Source: Geoanaerobacter pelophilus (GTDB lineage Bacteria > Desulfobacterota > Desulfuromonadia > Geobacterales > DSM-12255). From it: 64,000 nucleotides of DNA. The number at the start of each line of letters is the position of its first letter. Position 1 is the stretch's first letter. Shown here piece by piece: positions 35,866-44,958 of this stretch. The position numbers and the translations under genes are program-made. The stretch lies in NCBI RefSeq assembly GCF_018476885.1, contig NZ_JAHCVJ010000004.1:248001-312000 (forward strand), in the 5' to 3' direction. The notes beneath the pieces were generated by a model. That model was not told the origin of the DNA. It worked only from the letters and a program-made list of their open reading frames with translations, and made no database searches.

Positions 35866-37779
35866 ATGAACCATCACATCCGCATCCTTATTGTCGAGGA
35901 TTCAGAAGAAGATACCATTCTCCTCCTGCATGCGCTCCGCAAGGGGGGGTATGACCCGACATACATCCGGGTAGAGACCGAGGAAGACATGATCTCTGCC
36001 CTGGAGACCCAGCAGTGGGACCTGGTGATTTCTGATTATGTGCTCCCGGTATTCAACGGCCTTACTGCCCTTAAGGTGCTGCGGGAACGCGACCTTGACC
36101 TGCCGTTTATCATAATTTCCGGCCGAATCGGCGAAGACACCGCTGTTGAAGCGATGAAAATGGGGGCCAATGACTACCTGATCAAAGGTTCGATCTCCCG
36201 GCTGATCCCGGCGATTGAACGCGAGATCCAGGAAGCGGCCACCCGCAGGGGCAAGAAGCTTGCGGAAGCGGAGTTGATCAAGAGCGAACAGCGCTATAAA
36301 CGCCTGGTCAATGCGGTCACCGACTACATCTACCATGTCAAGGTGGCAAACGGCTCAGTAGCTTCAACCTCTCACGGACCGGGCTGCCTGGCCGTGACCG
36401 GCTACACCTCTGATGAGTATGCGGAGAATCCGTCTCTCTGGTACGAAATGATCATTGACGAAGATCGGCCCCTGGTACAGGAGCTTTCCAGAAAAATTGC
36501 CGCAAGAGAGGAAATTGGTCCGATCGAGCACCGGATCACCCGCAAGGACGGTACCATCCGCTGGGTCATGAACACCGTAGTGCCCAGGTACAATACTGCC
36601 GGCAATCTGGTGGCCTACGATGGCCTGGTCAGCGACATCACCGAGCGCAAGAAGGCCGAAGAAGAGCTGCTGCTGCAGAGCACGGCGCTGAATGCCGCTG
36701 CCAACGCCATTGTCATAACCGATGTCCAAGGCCGGGTATTATGGACCAACCAGGCATTCGAGGCCCTTACCGGTTATCCGCTAAATGAGATTATCGGTCA
36801 ATCGCTGAACTTGCTGAAATCCGGAAACCATGGCCCGGATTTCTATGCCGGACTGTGGCAAGATATCTCCGAAGGCAAGGTGTGGCATGGCGAGATGATC
36901 AATCGCCGTAAGGACGGGTCGCTCTATAACGAAGAGCAGACCATCACCCCGGTGCGAAGCGGCACTGGCGAAATCAGTCACTACATCGCCATCAAGCAGG
37001 ACATCACCCAGAGAAAACTTGCGGAAAAAGCACTGCTGGATAATGCCCAGATGATGATGGAGATGGAGGTCGGCAAAAAAATCCAGCTTTCCCTGCTTCC
37101 CGAGCATCCGCCGGCCATACCGGGGGTAACCATTGCCGGCAATCTTGTAGCAGCTTCACATGTCGGTGGTGACTATTACGACTACTTCCAGCGTGGTTCG
37201 CAAGGGATCGACCTCGTTATCGCCGATGTTACCGGTCACAGCATCGGCTCGGCATTGATCATGGCAGAAGCGAGAGGGTTGTTGCATTCGCTGTACACGA
37301 CCGACATTTCAGTCGCGGAAATCCTCCAAAGCCTGGGGCGGCTGCTCTATGACGATCTATCCAGGGCGGAACTCTTTGTAACGATTTTCTATGCTCGCTA
37401 TGACTCGCAGAGCAATCTCTTAAGTTATGCTGACGCCGGCCACAACCCGCCGCTCATGTATAATCGTGAAACCCGCTCATTTCAGGAACTGGATGCCGAA
37501 GGGCTGATGCTGGGAGTCAAAATCGACTTCCATTACGAAGAACGACAGGTATCTATCCGCGAGGGAGACCTGCTAGTTCTCTTTACCGATGGCATCATCG
37601 AGGCATGCAATCCGAGCGGCGAACTCTTCGGATTGGACCGTCTCAAGAAACTCATCAGCGACAAATCATCCGAAGAGCCGGCAATGATCATTGAAGCACT
37701 CTTCAGAGAACTCTCCCTGTTTACCCTGACAAGCGCCTTCCAGGACGATGTCTCCATGGTCGTTGTCAAGTTCACCTAA
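35866..37779 (+). CDS. Response regulator-PAS-PAS-SpoIIE phosphatase
   Basis: 637 residues from the ATG at which the receiver domain begins; earlier in-frame ATGs exist and no start has a clear ribosome binding site. Order: receiver domain (3-125, acceptor in LVISDYVLP), PAS (about 140-255), PAS (about 265-390), SpoIIE/PP2C phosphatase (about 405-637) with GGDYYDYF, ADVTGHSIGSAL, YADAGHNPP and LFTDGIIEA. Such RsbU-like proteins dephosphorylate an anti-anti-sigma factor. No STAS or anti-sigma gene lies nearby, so the partner is elsewhere. Confidence 0.92.
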   Translation: MNHHIRILIVEDSEEDTILLLHALRKGGYDPTYIRVETEEDMISALETQQWDLVISDYVLPVFNGLTALKVLRERDLDLPFIIISGRIGEDTAVEAMKMGANDYLIKGSISRLIPAIEREIQEAATRRGKKLAEAELIKSEQRYKRLVNAVTDYIYHVKVANGSVASTSHGPGCLAVTGYTSDEYAENPSLWYEMIIDEDRPLVQELSRKIAAREEIGPIEHRITRKDGTIRWVMNTVVPRYNTAGNLVAYDGLVSDITERKKAEEELLLQSTALNAAANAIVITDVQGRVLWTNQAFEALTGYPLNEIIGQSLNLLKSGNHGPDFYAGLWQDISEGKVWHGEMINRRKDGSLYNEEQTITPVRSGTGEISHYIAIKQDITQRKLAEKALLDNAQMMMEMEVGKKIQLSLLPEHPPAIPGVTIAGNLVAASHVGGDYYDYFQRGSQGIDLVIADVTGHSIGSALIMAEARGLLHSLYTTDISVAEILQSLGRLLYDDLSRAELFVTIFYARYDSQSNLLSYADAGHNPPLMYNRETRSFQELDAEGLMLGVKIDFHYEERQVSIREGDLLVLFTDGIIEACNPSGELFGLDRLKKLISDKSSEEPAMIIEALFRELSLFTLTSAFQDDVSMVVVKFT

Positions 37780-37809
37780 CACAGCACGTTGCAAAGAAAG
37801 AAGGTCCCT

Positions 37810-38868
37810 GTGCGAGTTGAAACCGATATAAAGCTGGGGTTTAAGGATGTGCTGATTCGTCCGAAACGGTCGAACCTCAAGAGCCGTTCCCAGGTTGAAC
37901 TGGAACGGGGGTACACTTTTCTGCACAGCAGAAAGCAGTGGTCCGGCATCCCGGTCATTGCTTCCAACATGGACACCATTGGTACCTTTGAAGTGGCAAG
38001 GGTGCTGGCACGCCATGGTTTGTTGACGGCCGTTCACAAGCATTACTCTCCGGCAGAGTGGGATGATTTTCTGAGAAACTGTGATCCGGCGATTTGCTCC
38101 AGCATCATGGTCACCACCGGCACCTCCGGCGAAGATTTTGCCAAACTGAGCAGCATCATGGGGAGCCACCAGGAACTTGAATTCATCTGCATTGATGTGG
38201 CAAACGGCTATGCAGAGATTTTCGTGGATTTTGTCGGCAAGGTCCGGGCGGCGTTTCAGGACAAGACCATTGTCGCCGGCAATGTGGTGACCGGCGAGAT
38301 GGTTGAAGAACTGCTGCTTTCCGGAGCCGATATCGTCAAGGTAGGGATCGGCCCCGGCTCGGTCTGCACCACAAGGCTCAAGGCAGGGGTGGGTTATCCC
38401 CAGCTCTCGGCAGTCATTGAATGCGCCGACGCCGCTCACGGCCTGGGCGGCAGAATAATCTCCGATGGGGGCTGCACCTGTCCGGGCGACGTGGCCAAGG
38501 CGTTCGGCGGCGGCGCCGATTTTGTCATGCTCGGCGGAATGCTGGCCGGTCACGATGAATGTGGCGGGGAACTGGTGGAACGAGGCGGTAACAGCTTCAA
38601 GGTCTTTTACGGCATGAGCTCGGCAACGGCCATGTCCAGGCACAGCGGCGGCGTCCCAACCTACAGGGCCTCAGAGGGTAAAACCGTTGAAGTCCCCTAC
38701 CGCGGACCAATCGAGGAGACGGTCAAGGATATCCTCGGCGGGGTCCGTTCCGCCTGCACCTATGTCGGAGCCAGCGCCCTCAAGGAGTTGACCAAACGGA
38801 CTACCTTCATCCGTGTGCTGGAGCAGGAAAACCGAATTTTCCCCACCCCGACAGACATCATCCCCTGA
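37810..38868 (+). CDS. guaC: GMP reductase
   Basis: 352 residues from a GTG with AAGGT upstream. With this start the N terminus reads [20 protein letters not shown], which lines up with E. coli GuaC; an upstream TTG start is less likely. The IMPDH/GMPR barrel has the catalytic loop [11 protein letters not shown] with Cys near 187 and [13 protein letters not shown] (about 284-296). It converts GMP with NADPH to IMP and ammonia in purine salvage. The 3' end overlaps the converging FmdE-like gene by 11 bases. Confidence 0.95.
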   Translation: MRVETDIKLGFKDVLIRPKRSNLKSRSQVELERGYTFLHSRKQWSGIPVIASNMDTIGTFEVARVLARHGLLTAVHKHYSPAEWDDFLRNCDPAICSSIMVTTGTSGEDFAKLSSIMGSHQELEFICIDVANGYAEIFVDFVGKVRAAFQDKTIVAGNVVTGEMVEELLLSGADIVKVGIGPGSVCTTRLKAGVGYPQLSAVIECADAAHGLGGRIISDGGCTCPGDVAKAFGGGADFVMLGGMLAGHDECGGELVERGGNSFKVFYGMSSATAMSRHSGGVPTYRASEGKTVEVPYRGPIEETVKDILGGVRSACTYVGASALKELTKRTTFIRVLEQENRIFPTPTDIIP

Positions 38869-39379
38869 GTTGCTCCGCACAGGGGATGCAGGCTGGGCCA
38901 TTGCTTGTTTCGCGCAGCCGGGTCTCCATCACTGGCTCGCCACAAACCGCGCAATTAAAAGACTTCCGCTTCCTGGCTGTCTCGGGTTCGTCTATTTCAA
39001 CATGGCGCAGGGTAATAATGGCTTCCTGCGGCGCATTACGGATGAACGCTTCCCGCTTTTGCCTGTCGTCCCGGAATTCAGGCGGCACCCCGTCATCGCG
39101 GTACACAACCCTTACCCCTGTGCCGCTTTTCCGTGAATAGACCGTGTACACCTGCTTGCCGTAATCGCGAAAAATCAGATTACCCTTGCCAAAGGTGCAG
39201 CCGGTAACATATTGCAAGGCATCGACCCCACAGGCATCGTTCTCGACGATCGCCACCAGCTCCTCGTCCCCTGCCCTGCTGACCTTTAACGCCGCCATGG
39301 CTGCCAAGGCCAGCCGGTAGCCGATGGCCAGACCAGGGCATTGATGGCCGTGAAAGGCAACAATATCCGAATAATTCAC
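38858..39379 (-). CDS. FmdE-like protein with C-terminal zinc ribbon
   Basis: 173 residues. Residues 1-125 match the FmdE family, named after a subunit of formylmethanofuran dehydrogenase ([14 protein letters not shown] near the N terminus and [23 protein letters not shown]). The C terminus is a zinc ribbon (CAVC and CIPC). Stand-alone FmdE proteins in bacteria are of uncertain function and may bind molybdopterin-type cofactors or metals. It follows the B12-type radical SAM gene by 18 bases on the same strand. Confidence 0.85.
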   Translation of the reverse strand: MNYSDIVAFHGHQCPGLAIGYRLALAAMAALKVSRAGDEELVAIVENDACGVDALQYVTGCTFGKGNLIFRDYGKQVYTVYSRKSGTGVRVVYRDDGVPPEFRDDRQKREAFIRNAPQEAIITLRHVEIDEPETARKRKSFNCAVCGEPVMETRLRETSNGPACIPCAEQLRG

Positions 39380-39397
39380 AATAGGCCTCCTGTTAAA

Positions 39398-40900
39398 TTA
39401 ACGAAAAAATGGGGCATGGTTGGAAGTAAAAAGCGGCGGATCGCGCCGCAGAATTGCCGCCACCAAAGGGTCCCGCTTGAATTCACGCTCCACAAACCCC
39501 CGCACTTGTCGGCGGTCCCACCCCTGGGGGTGATGAAACCCGGTGTACAGCGACAGGTCGCCATCATAGAACGGCTCGGTGGCACATGCTGCCGCATCGC
39601 TGCTGCAAAGCGGCATATTGAACAGAGCCAGATTAAGAAAGCCGATAGACTCGTGATGCTGCCGGACAAAATCCAGGGTCTGCCGGGCATCTGTTTCCGT
39701 TTCCGCCGGGGTGCCGAACAGCAGGTAGAGATAGACGCCAATCCCGGCTGCTTTTAGATTCTGCAGGATCGTAGAAGCCATTCCAAGCTCGATCCCTTTA
39801 TGCAGACGGTCCAGCACCCCCTGGTCCCCTGACTCCAGCCCCAACTTGAGCATGACGCATCCCGAATTTTTCAGTCCGCGGCAGTAAGCGGGATCGGCCA
39901 GCTCCTTGTTGAAGCGGGCAAAACCGTACCACGGAGCACCAGGCGACGTCTCCTGAAAAAGATCAAGCAGCGCCGGGCTGATGGCGTTATCCAGAATGTG
40001 CAGCAGCACCGGACGATATTCCAGCGACAGTCTTTTCATCTCGGCAACTGCCTGTCTCGGCGGCACCGGGTGATAGCTGTTACCTTCCGCGAGTTCCGGG
40101 CAGAACGAACAGCGGTTCCAGTAACAGCCACTGGAGGCACTATAAGGCAGAATAAGCCCCGGAGCTAGATATTGCTCCAGAGGGAGCCCGGAATAATCAG
40201 GCAATGAGCAGCCTGGCCCGTCACCATTCCTGCCGAGCAGCGACAGCAGCGGGGCTTCACCCGCTCCGGCCACTATCTCATCCACAAGACCGCCAAAAGG
40301 GTTTACCCAGCCGGGCCGCCTCGCCCACGAGGTCACCAGCCCGCCACCGACAATGATCCGCAATTTGGGGAAATGCTGCCGGATAAAGCCGATCATGGCA
40401 AAAGTGGCCAGGGCCTGGCTCAGGTAATTCAGGGAAAATCCGACATCAGTAACCCTTGCCAGAAACTCGGGAAGCCGGGTGCTGAACCATGGAAAAAACA
40501 GGCTCTCGGAAAAGCGTTCCGCAGCCGTAATCAGGTCAGCACTTTTCAGGGGTGAGAGCCGGCGGTCCTGGAAATCGGAAAACCCGGCAACTACCCCGCT
40601 TTCCCGGCCAGCCATATTGAGCAGACGGTTCAGATCGCTGACTGAACGGCCATAGCGATCCGGCGTACGGTAACAGTCCGGATCCCGCAGCGACTCAAGA
40701 TGCCGACCACGGCTGGTGGCGGCACGCCGGGTCCAGGTGTCGCTGGCAGCCACAGGATTGCCGATCAGCCAGAGCAGGCATTCGAGGTTCGCATCCAGCA
40801 GCTGGCATTTATCTCCGGCAGCCTTAAGGGCTCCGGCCAAACGGGCGATCCCGGCAGGCGGCTCGCAAGGCTTGGCAACTGGGGGAAAAATCAGAAGCAT
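39398..40900 (-). CDS. B12-binding-type radical SAM protein
   Basis: 500 residues from the ATG where the fold begins (MLLIFPPVAKP); ATGs up to 12 codons upstream are alternatives and no ribosome binding site decides. The N-terminal 240 residues resemble a cobalamin-binding Rossmann domain (LRIIVGGGLVTS), and residues about 250-450 a radical SAM barrel. The Fe-S motif reads CYWNRCSFC, CX4CX2C rather than the usual CX3CX2C. Later conserved parts are GLESGDQGVLDRLHKG and LLFGTPAETE. Substrate unknown. It probably forms an operon with the FmdE-like gene. Confidence 0.83.
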   Translation of the reverse strand: MLLIFPPVAKPCEPPAGIARLAGALKAAGDKCQLLDANLECLLWLIGNPVAASDTWTRRAATSRGRHLESLRDPDCYRTPDRYGRSVSDLNRLLNMAGRESGVVAGFSDFQDRRLSPLKSADLITAAERFSESLFFPWFSTRLPEFLARVTDVGFSLNYLSQALATFAMIGFIRQHFPKLRIIVGGGLVTSWARRPGWVNPFGGLVDEIVAGAGEAPLLSLLGRNGDGPGCSLPDYSGLPLEQYLAPGLILPYSASSGCYWNRCSFCPELAEGNSYHPVPPRQAVAEMKRLSLEYRPVLLHILDNAISPALLDLFQETSPGAPWYGFARFNKELADPAYCRGLKNSGCVMLKLGLESGDQGVLDRLHKGIELGMASTILQNLKAAGIGVYLYLLFGTPAETETDARQTLDFVRQHHESIGFLNLALFNMPLCSSDAAACATEPFYDGDLSLYTGFHHPQGWDRRQVRGFVEREFKRDPLVAAILRRDPPLFTSNHAPFFR

Positions 40901-41056
40901 GTCCGGCATTATGCGGCACATCACAGCAACAGGCAATTGCTTTTACAGCTACCGTGACCCAGTATTCGACGACCCCTGGCTCTGGACAGCAGCCAATTGT
41001 TTGGTAAGATTATCTGCGGAACGCCTTGAGTGCGAATTAAACCTAAAGGAGAAATT

Positions 41057-41326
41057 ATGAAAAAAGGATTACTGGCTGTATTGGTTGCAAGCATAGGCTT
41101 TGCCGGAGTATCTGTTGCCGCTGAGAAGGCAGGGGCAGTTAATGGAGCCGACCTCCTGGAAAAGCGCTGTGCAACCTGTCACCCTTCGGCCAAGGTAAAA
41201 GGGGCCAAGAAGAGCCTTGCGCAATGGGAGACAACCGTAACAACCATGATGAGCAGAGGCGCCAAACTCAATGCGGCAGAGAAGAAGGCGCTGGTTGAGT
41301 ACCTCTCCAAAACCTACAAACCCTAG
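41057..41326 (+). CDS. Small periplasmic c-type cytochrome
   Basis: 89 residues from the ATG after AAGGAG. A signal peptide (1-22, cut after VAA) leads into one haem site CATCH (about 40-44). A Met in TTMMSRG (about 66) could be the second axial ligand. The compact size fits a monohaem electron carrier in the periplasm. It is divergent from the radical SAM gene and ends at its own terminator, so it is a single-gene unit. Confidence 0.85.
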   Translation: MKKGLLAVLVASIGFAGVSVAAEKAGAVNGADLLEKRCATCHPSAKVKGAKKSLAQWETTVTTMMSRGAKLNAAEKKALVEYLSKTYKP

Positions 41327-41348
41327 CAACCCATTTGCAGGGCAACAC

Positions 41349-41382
41349 AACGGGCGACTCTTTCGGGGCCGCCCGTTTTTTA
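41349..41382 (+). terminator. Terminator of cytochrome gene
   Basis: AACGGGCG pairs with CGCCCGTT around a 13-base loop, followed by a T run and ATT. It lies 22 bases after the stop. Confidence 0.85.
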
Positions 41383-41412
41383 TTGCCTGATAACCGTTCC
41401 CGCCGGTGCAAC

Positions 41413-41467
41413 GTATACGCGTATACAGGTATACACATTAGACGCGCCTTAGCAGGGCAATTATAAT
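41413..41467 (+). promoter_or_regulatory. Triple GTATAC operator and promoter
   Basis: Three GTATAC units in exact 8-base steps (41413, 41421, 41429), the first two forming the perfect palindrome GTATACGCGTATAC. Directly after them TTAGAC (41438-41443), 18 bases, and TATAAT (41462-41467) make a plausible promoter for the next gene. The array would place a regulator on the upstream edge of the promoter. Confidence 0.6.
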
Positions 41468-41505
41468 AAACAAGCTGCAACTCACAAATTGCTACAGGAG
41501 CAACA

Positions 41506-42639
41506 ATGGCCAAGAAACTTTTCATTGCCGCAACCGGTCAGAACTGCGGCAAGACCACAATCAGTCTTTCCTTGATCCACCTGGCGCGACAGCATTTCAA
41601 AAGGGTCGGCTACATAAAACCGCTCGGCCCAAAGTGTCAGGAGTTCAACGGTGTGGTGGTGGACAAGGATGCCGCGCTCATGGCTTCGGTCTTCGGCCTT
41701 GAGGATCAGATCGGTCTGATGTCCCCCCTGGTTCTGGGCAAAGGATCTACCAAGAAATTCCTGGATGGCGAACTCTGCCGGGAATGGGCCGCCGAAACCA
41801 TCGTCACGGCCTGCCGCACCTTGGAAGAAAACTGTGATCTGCTCATTGTCGAAGGCGCCGGGCATGGCGGCGTCGGTTCGGTTATCGGTCTGAACAATGC
41901 CGAAATGGCCAAGCTGATCGGCGGACCGGTGATCATGGTGGCAGGCGGCGGGATCGGCAATGTGATCGACTCGGTGCAACTGAACCTGGCCCTGTATGAA
42001 AAAGCGGCTGTTGATGTCCGGATGCTGATCGTCAACAAACTGGTCCCGGAAAAACGGGAATCATCTCTTGCCTATCTGACCAAGGCCTTTAGCGGCAGCA
42101 CTATCCAAGTCAGCGGCGCCTTCGACTACTCGCCGGTGCTGGCCGACCCGACCCTGCACAGCATTTCCAAACTGCTGCAGCACCCGCTCCAGGGGGACCC
42201 ATCGCAGGGGCAGAGGATCATTCATAACATCCAGCTCGGCGCGGCCTCATCGCAAAAGGTCATCGACGGCCTGCGCAATTCGTCGCTGCTGATCACCACC
42301 AGCTCCCGCGATGAACTGCTGGTTACCCTTTCATCGCTGTATAACATCCCTGCTTACCGGGAAAAAATCGCCGGAATAGTCATTCCCGGTCATGCGCCAC
42401 TGTCGGCCATTACTGAGAAAATCGTCAAGGACAGCCGCATTCCGTTCATCCGGATCGAGCAGACCACCGCCGAGGTGTTTACCGCGCTCAACTCCCATGT
42501 GTCAAAGATATCGGCCGAAGACAACGAGAAGATATCCCTGATCCAACGTGAGGCGGAACAGGTGATCGACTTTGCCTCCATCATGAAACTGCTTAAGGCT
42601 GAAAGCGGTGCAACCGCGTCATTGCCCTGTGCGGCATAA
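41506..42639 (+). CDS. BioD-like/DRTGG domain protein (phosphotransacetylase N-terminal type)
   Basis: 377 residues. Residues 1-190 are a dethiobiotin-synthetase-like P-loop domain (GQNCGKTT at 11-18; VEGAGHGGVGS about 120; VAGGGIGNVIDS about 146). Residues 210-320 match a DRTGG domain. This pair is the N-terminal part of some large phosphotransacetylases (COG0857), but here no acyltransferase domain follows. It may regulate acetyl-phosphate metabolism; role unproven. The ATG follows CAGGAGC. A striking GTATAC array lies at its promoter. Confidence 0.83.
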   Translation: MAKKLFIAATGQNCGKTTISLSLIHLARQHFKRVGYIKPLGPKCQEFNGVVVDKDAALMASVFGLEDQIGLMSPLVLGKGSTKKFLDGELCREWAAETIVTACRTLEENCDLLIVEGAGHGGVGSVIGLNNAEMAKLIGGPVIMVAGGGIGNVIDSVQLNLALYEKAAVDVRMLIVNKLVPEKRESSLAYLTKAFSGSTIQVSGAFDYSPVLADPTLHSISKLLQHPLQGDPSQGQRIIHNIQLGAASSQKVIDGLRNSSLLITTSSRDELLVTLSSLYNIPAYREKIAGIVIPGHAPLSAITEKIVKDSRIPFIRIEQTTAEVFTALNSHVSKISAEDNEKISLIQREAEQVIDFASIMKLLKAESGATASLPCAA

Positions 42640-42651
42640 CATAACGCAGGG

Positions 42652-43155
42652 CTACCCCCTGATGGCGCCCATCATCAGCTCAAAATCCTCAAGCAGCGCC
42701 TGCAGGTCTTCCTCATGCTCGACCTCCTGCTGGAGAATGGTGAGCACCATGTTATAGGTTACCGGGTCCTTTTCCCTGGTCAGATCGAGCAGCCGGTTGT
42801 AAACGCCGATAGCGCACTGCTCACCCTTGATGTTCTGCTCCAGCAGGGTCTTGACAAAAGGATCATCCGGCGCATCGTAACCGCAGTTGGTAAAGGTATA
42901 CCAGTCCTGCGGCTTGGTAACCGGTGTGCCGCCCAACTGGATAATCCGCATCGCAACCATATCGGCATGCATCAGCTCCTCTGTGGCATGCTGCAACAGC
43001 TCGGCGCCAACCGCGTCCTTCATCGGCCCCTTGACGACTTTTGCGCCGAGCCAGTACTGATAATAGGCCAGCCATTCGTCGCTGTATGCCTTGCGCAAAA
43101 GCTCCAGCAGCTCATTGACATCCATTCCGATGATTGCTCGTCCCTTAGATCCCAT
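42652..43155 (-). CDS. Dps-like ferritin-superfamily protein
   Basis: 167 residues from the ATG 6 bases after AGGAGG. Four-helix ferritin-like fold with metal ligands visible in DEWLAYYQYW, EELMHADM, KGEQCAIG and EVEHEEDL. Two cysteines 23 residues apart (NCGY and EQCA) near the metal site suggest the Dps-like thioferritin group, which uses peroxide to oxidise iron and protects against oxidative stress. It is divergent from the thioesterase gene and ends 12 bases from the converging BioD-like gene. Confidence 0.8.
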   Translation of the reverse strand: MGSKGRAIIGMDVNELLELLRKAYSDEWLAYYQYWLGAKVVKGPMKDAVGAELLQHATEELMHADMVAMRIIQLGGTPVTKPQDWYTFTNCGYDAPDDPFVKTLLEQNIKGEQCAIGVYNRLLDLTREKDPVTYNMVLTILQQEVEHEEDLQALLEDFELMMGAIRG

Positions 43156-43246
43156 GGTCACCCTCCTGTCTTCAGCTAATCGTTCAAGCCGTTTTTTGTC
43201 TCTGCGGATTATTTAATCTATATTTTGATTTTACCATGTTTTAGAT

Positions 43247-43267
43247 TTTGCATACTGCTACTGCAAA
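43247..43267. promoter_or_regulatory. Inverted repeat in divergent promoter region
   Basis: TTTGCA and TGCAAA separated by 9 bases lie between the ferritin-like gene and the thioesterase gene in AT-rich DNA. It could be an operator for either gene; no regulator is suggested. Confidence 0.3.
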
Positions 43268-43354
43268 TATTGGGTTACCTTTCAGGCCAGAGTCTGGTAT
43301 TTTTCGGTTAATCAGCCGTTGTTGCAACGGTAGCAATCTGCAAGGAGTGCCTCT

Positions 43355-43843
43355 GTGCCCAAAACAAAAACTGAAAGAGTAACCATTTCTCTGTGCCCGC
43401 CGGTCGATCTTGGCGGAGAACCAGGCTGGATTCCGTTCGATGCGCCATCACTTGTCGGCGAATCGCTCAGGTTCGTCTCCGGAGAACCTGATGGCAACCG
43501 CTTTCGCGCCCGCTACTACCGCGATGCCGAACAGCATCTCCATGCCAGGATCTGGTTCGGCCCGGAAACCGAAGGCCCTCCGGGGCACGCCCACGGCGGC
43601 GCGGTAGCCGCGGTAATGGACGAAGCGCTGGGCCTGGCTGCCTGGGCAGCAGGCTATCCGATCGTGGTCGGCAACCTGAACGTCAGTTTCCGCAACATGC
43701 TGCCGCTGCAAAAGGTTGTCACTGTGGAAAGCCGGGTGATCTCTGCCGAAGGGCGGAAGGTAATGGTCCATGGTCGGATCTTCTCGGGCGAAACGGTCTA
43801 TGCCGAAGCCGAATGCCTCTGCATCACTATTCCGGGGAAGTAA
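43355..43843 (+). CDS. PaaI-family hotdog thioesterase
   Basis: 162 residues starting at a GTG 8 bases after AAGGAG. Hotdog fold with the PaaI-type active-site segment GHAHGGAVAAVMDEALG (about 77-93) and NVSFRNMLPL (about 111-120). It hydrolyses an acyl-CoA thioester; the substrate is not evident. The gene stands alone with its own terminator. Confidence 0.85.
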   Translation: MPKTKTERVTISLCPPVDLGGEPGWIPFDAPSLVGESLRFVSGEPDGNRFRARYYRDAEQHLHARIWFGPETEGPPGHAHGGAVAAVMDEALGLAAWAAGYPIVVGNLNVSFRNMLPLQKVVTVESRVISAEGRKVMVHGRIFSGETVYAEAECLCITIPGK

Positions 43844-43861
43844 AAACTCCTGCTGAAACAA

Positions 43862-43897
43862 CGAAAGGCGGCCTAATCAGCCGCCTTTCGCGTTTTT
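43862..43897 (+). terminator. Terminator of thioesterase gene
   Basis: CGAAAGGCGGC and GCCGCCTTTCG around a 7-base loop, then CGTTTTT. Probably serves the converging rhodanese gene too. Confidence 0.9.
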
Positions 43898-43930
43898 GCT
43901 TCTCTGCCCGTTCACGTTGGCAAGTAATAA

Positions 43931-44686
43931 TTACGGTGCCGTACCCTTGGCCACCGGCAGACCTGCTTCTTCCCAGTCGCTGAAAATTGTCTGGGCGATG
44001 TTCTTATAGGCCATCTTCTGCAGCTTGCGATAAGCGTTGTAGCTACGACCACCGGAGTTGCAATAGACGATGATCTTTTTCTCCTTGTCCAGCCCGGCAG
44101 AGCGAGCCGCAAAACTGGTTACCGGAATATTTACTGCCCCGGGGATATGGCCTTCGGCAAACTCCTTCTGATCGCGGACATCCACCAACGTCAACTTGTC
44201 CGGAGCCGAGGTCAGCATCGCCTGCAACTCCTTGGGCTGAATGCGAGTGGTATCAATCTTCTTTTCGTAATCCGGACCGGCGTAGATGGCAAACCCTTTC
44301 TCCTCCCAGGCCGGCATCCCTTCACTCAACACATATAAGTTGCGATAGCCGAGTGTTGCTGCCAGCCGGGCCGCTTTGGGGCTTTTACCGCACTTGAAGC
44401 CGTTGCAGTAGAACACCAGCTTGGCATCCTTTGGGAATGCGAGCACTGCCGGGTTCTTTTCTAACTCCGGTAACGGGATGTTCTTTGCCCCTTTGATATG
44501 CACCTCCTGATACTCCTCAGGGGTACGGGCATCAATCACCTCAAGACCGGCTTCTTTCCGGTCGATCATCGCTTTCAGCTCTTCGCTGCCGACCACGGTA
44601 AACGGTTCCGGTTGCTTGTCAGCTCCGCAGGCCAACCCAACCGTTACCAGCAAGGTCAGCATTACCATCATCAAAGTTCTTTTCAT
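43931..44686 (-). CDS. Secreted tandem rhodanese protein
   Basis: 251 residues from the ATG of MKRTLMMV, with AAGGGTAG upstream; the 13-codon extension is not needed. Signal sequence (about 1-20, with VGLAC as a possible lipobox), then two rhodanese domains (about 30-130 and 145-245). Both keep the catalytic cysteine: YCNGFKCGKS in the first, YCNSGGRS in the second. It likely carries sulfane sulfur in the periplasm. Divergent from a periplasmic metallo-beta-lactamase-fold gene, a combination seen in sulfide and persulfide handling. Confidence 0.85.
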   Translation of the reverse strand: MKRTLMMVMLTLLVTVGLACGADKQPEPFTVVGSEELKAMIDRKEAGLEVIDARTPEEYQEVHIKGAKNIPLPELEKNPAVLAFPKDAKLVFYCNGFKCGKSPKAARLAATLGYRNLYVLSEGMPAWEEKGFAIYAGPDYEKKIDTTRIQPKELQAMLTSAPDKLTLVDVRDQKEFAEGHIPGAVNIPVTSFAARSAGLDKEKKIIVYCNSGGRSYNAYRKLQKMAYKNIAQTIFSDWEEAGLPVAKGTAP

Positions 44687-44958
44687 AACCACTACCCTTT
44701 CTGCAAAAATGAATACGGCAACCAAGGTTCGTGCCTCACTGTTTATAAAATTTACCTTAGCGATAAGTCAAATTGATTAAATCAATACTAATCGCCCAAG
44801 GAATAGCTTGTAACGATATGAAGATAAGCAGGGCGCGAACTATCTGCGATTGCAGCTTGCGACCGAATTCACTGTTGGAACGTTCCGGGCAGCTGTGCTA
44901 CATTGCCGGAACAAACTGATCGTTTACATTCAGCAGCACTCAACAGGAGGATGGAACA

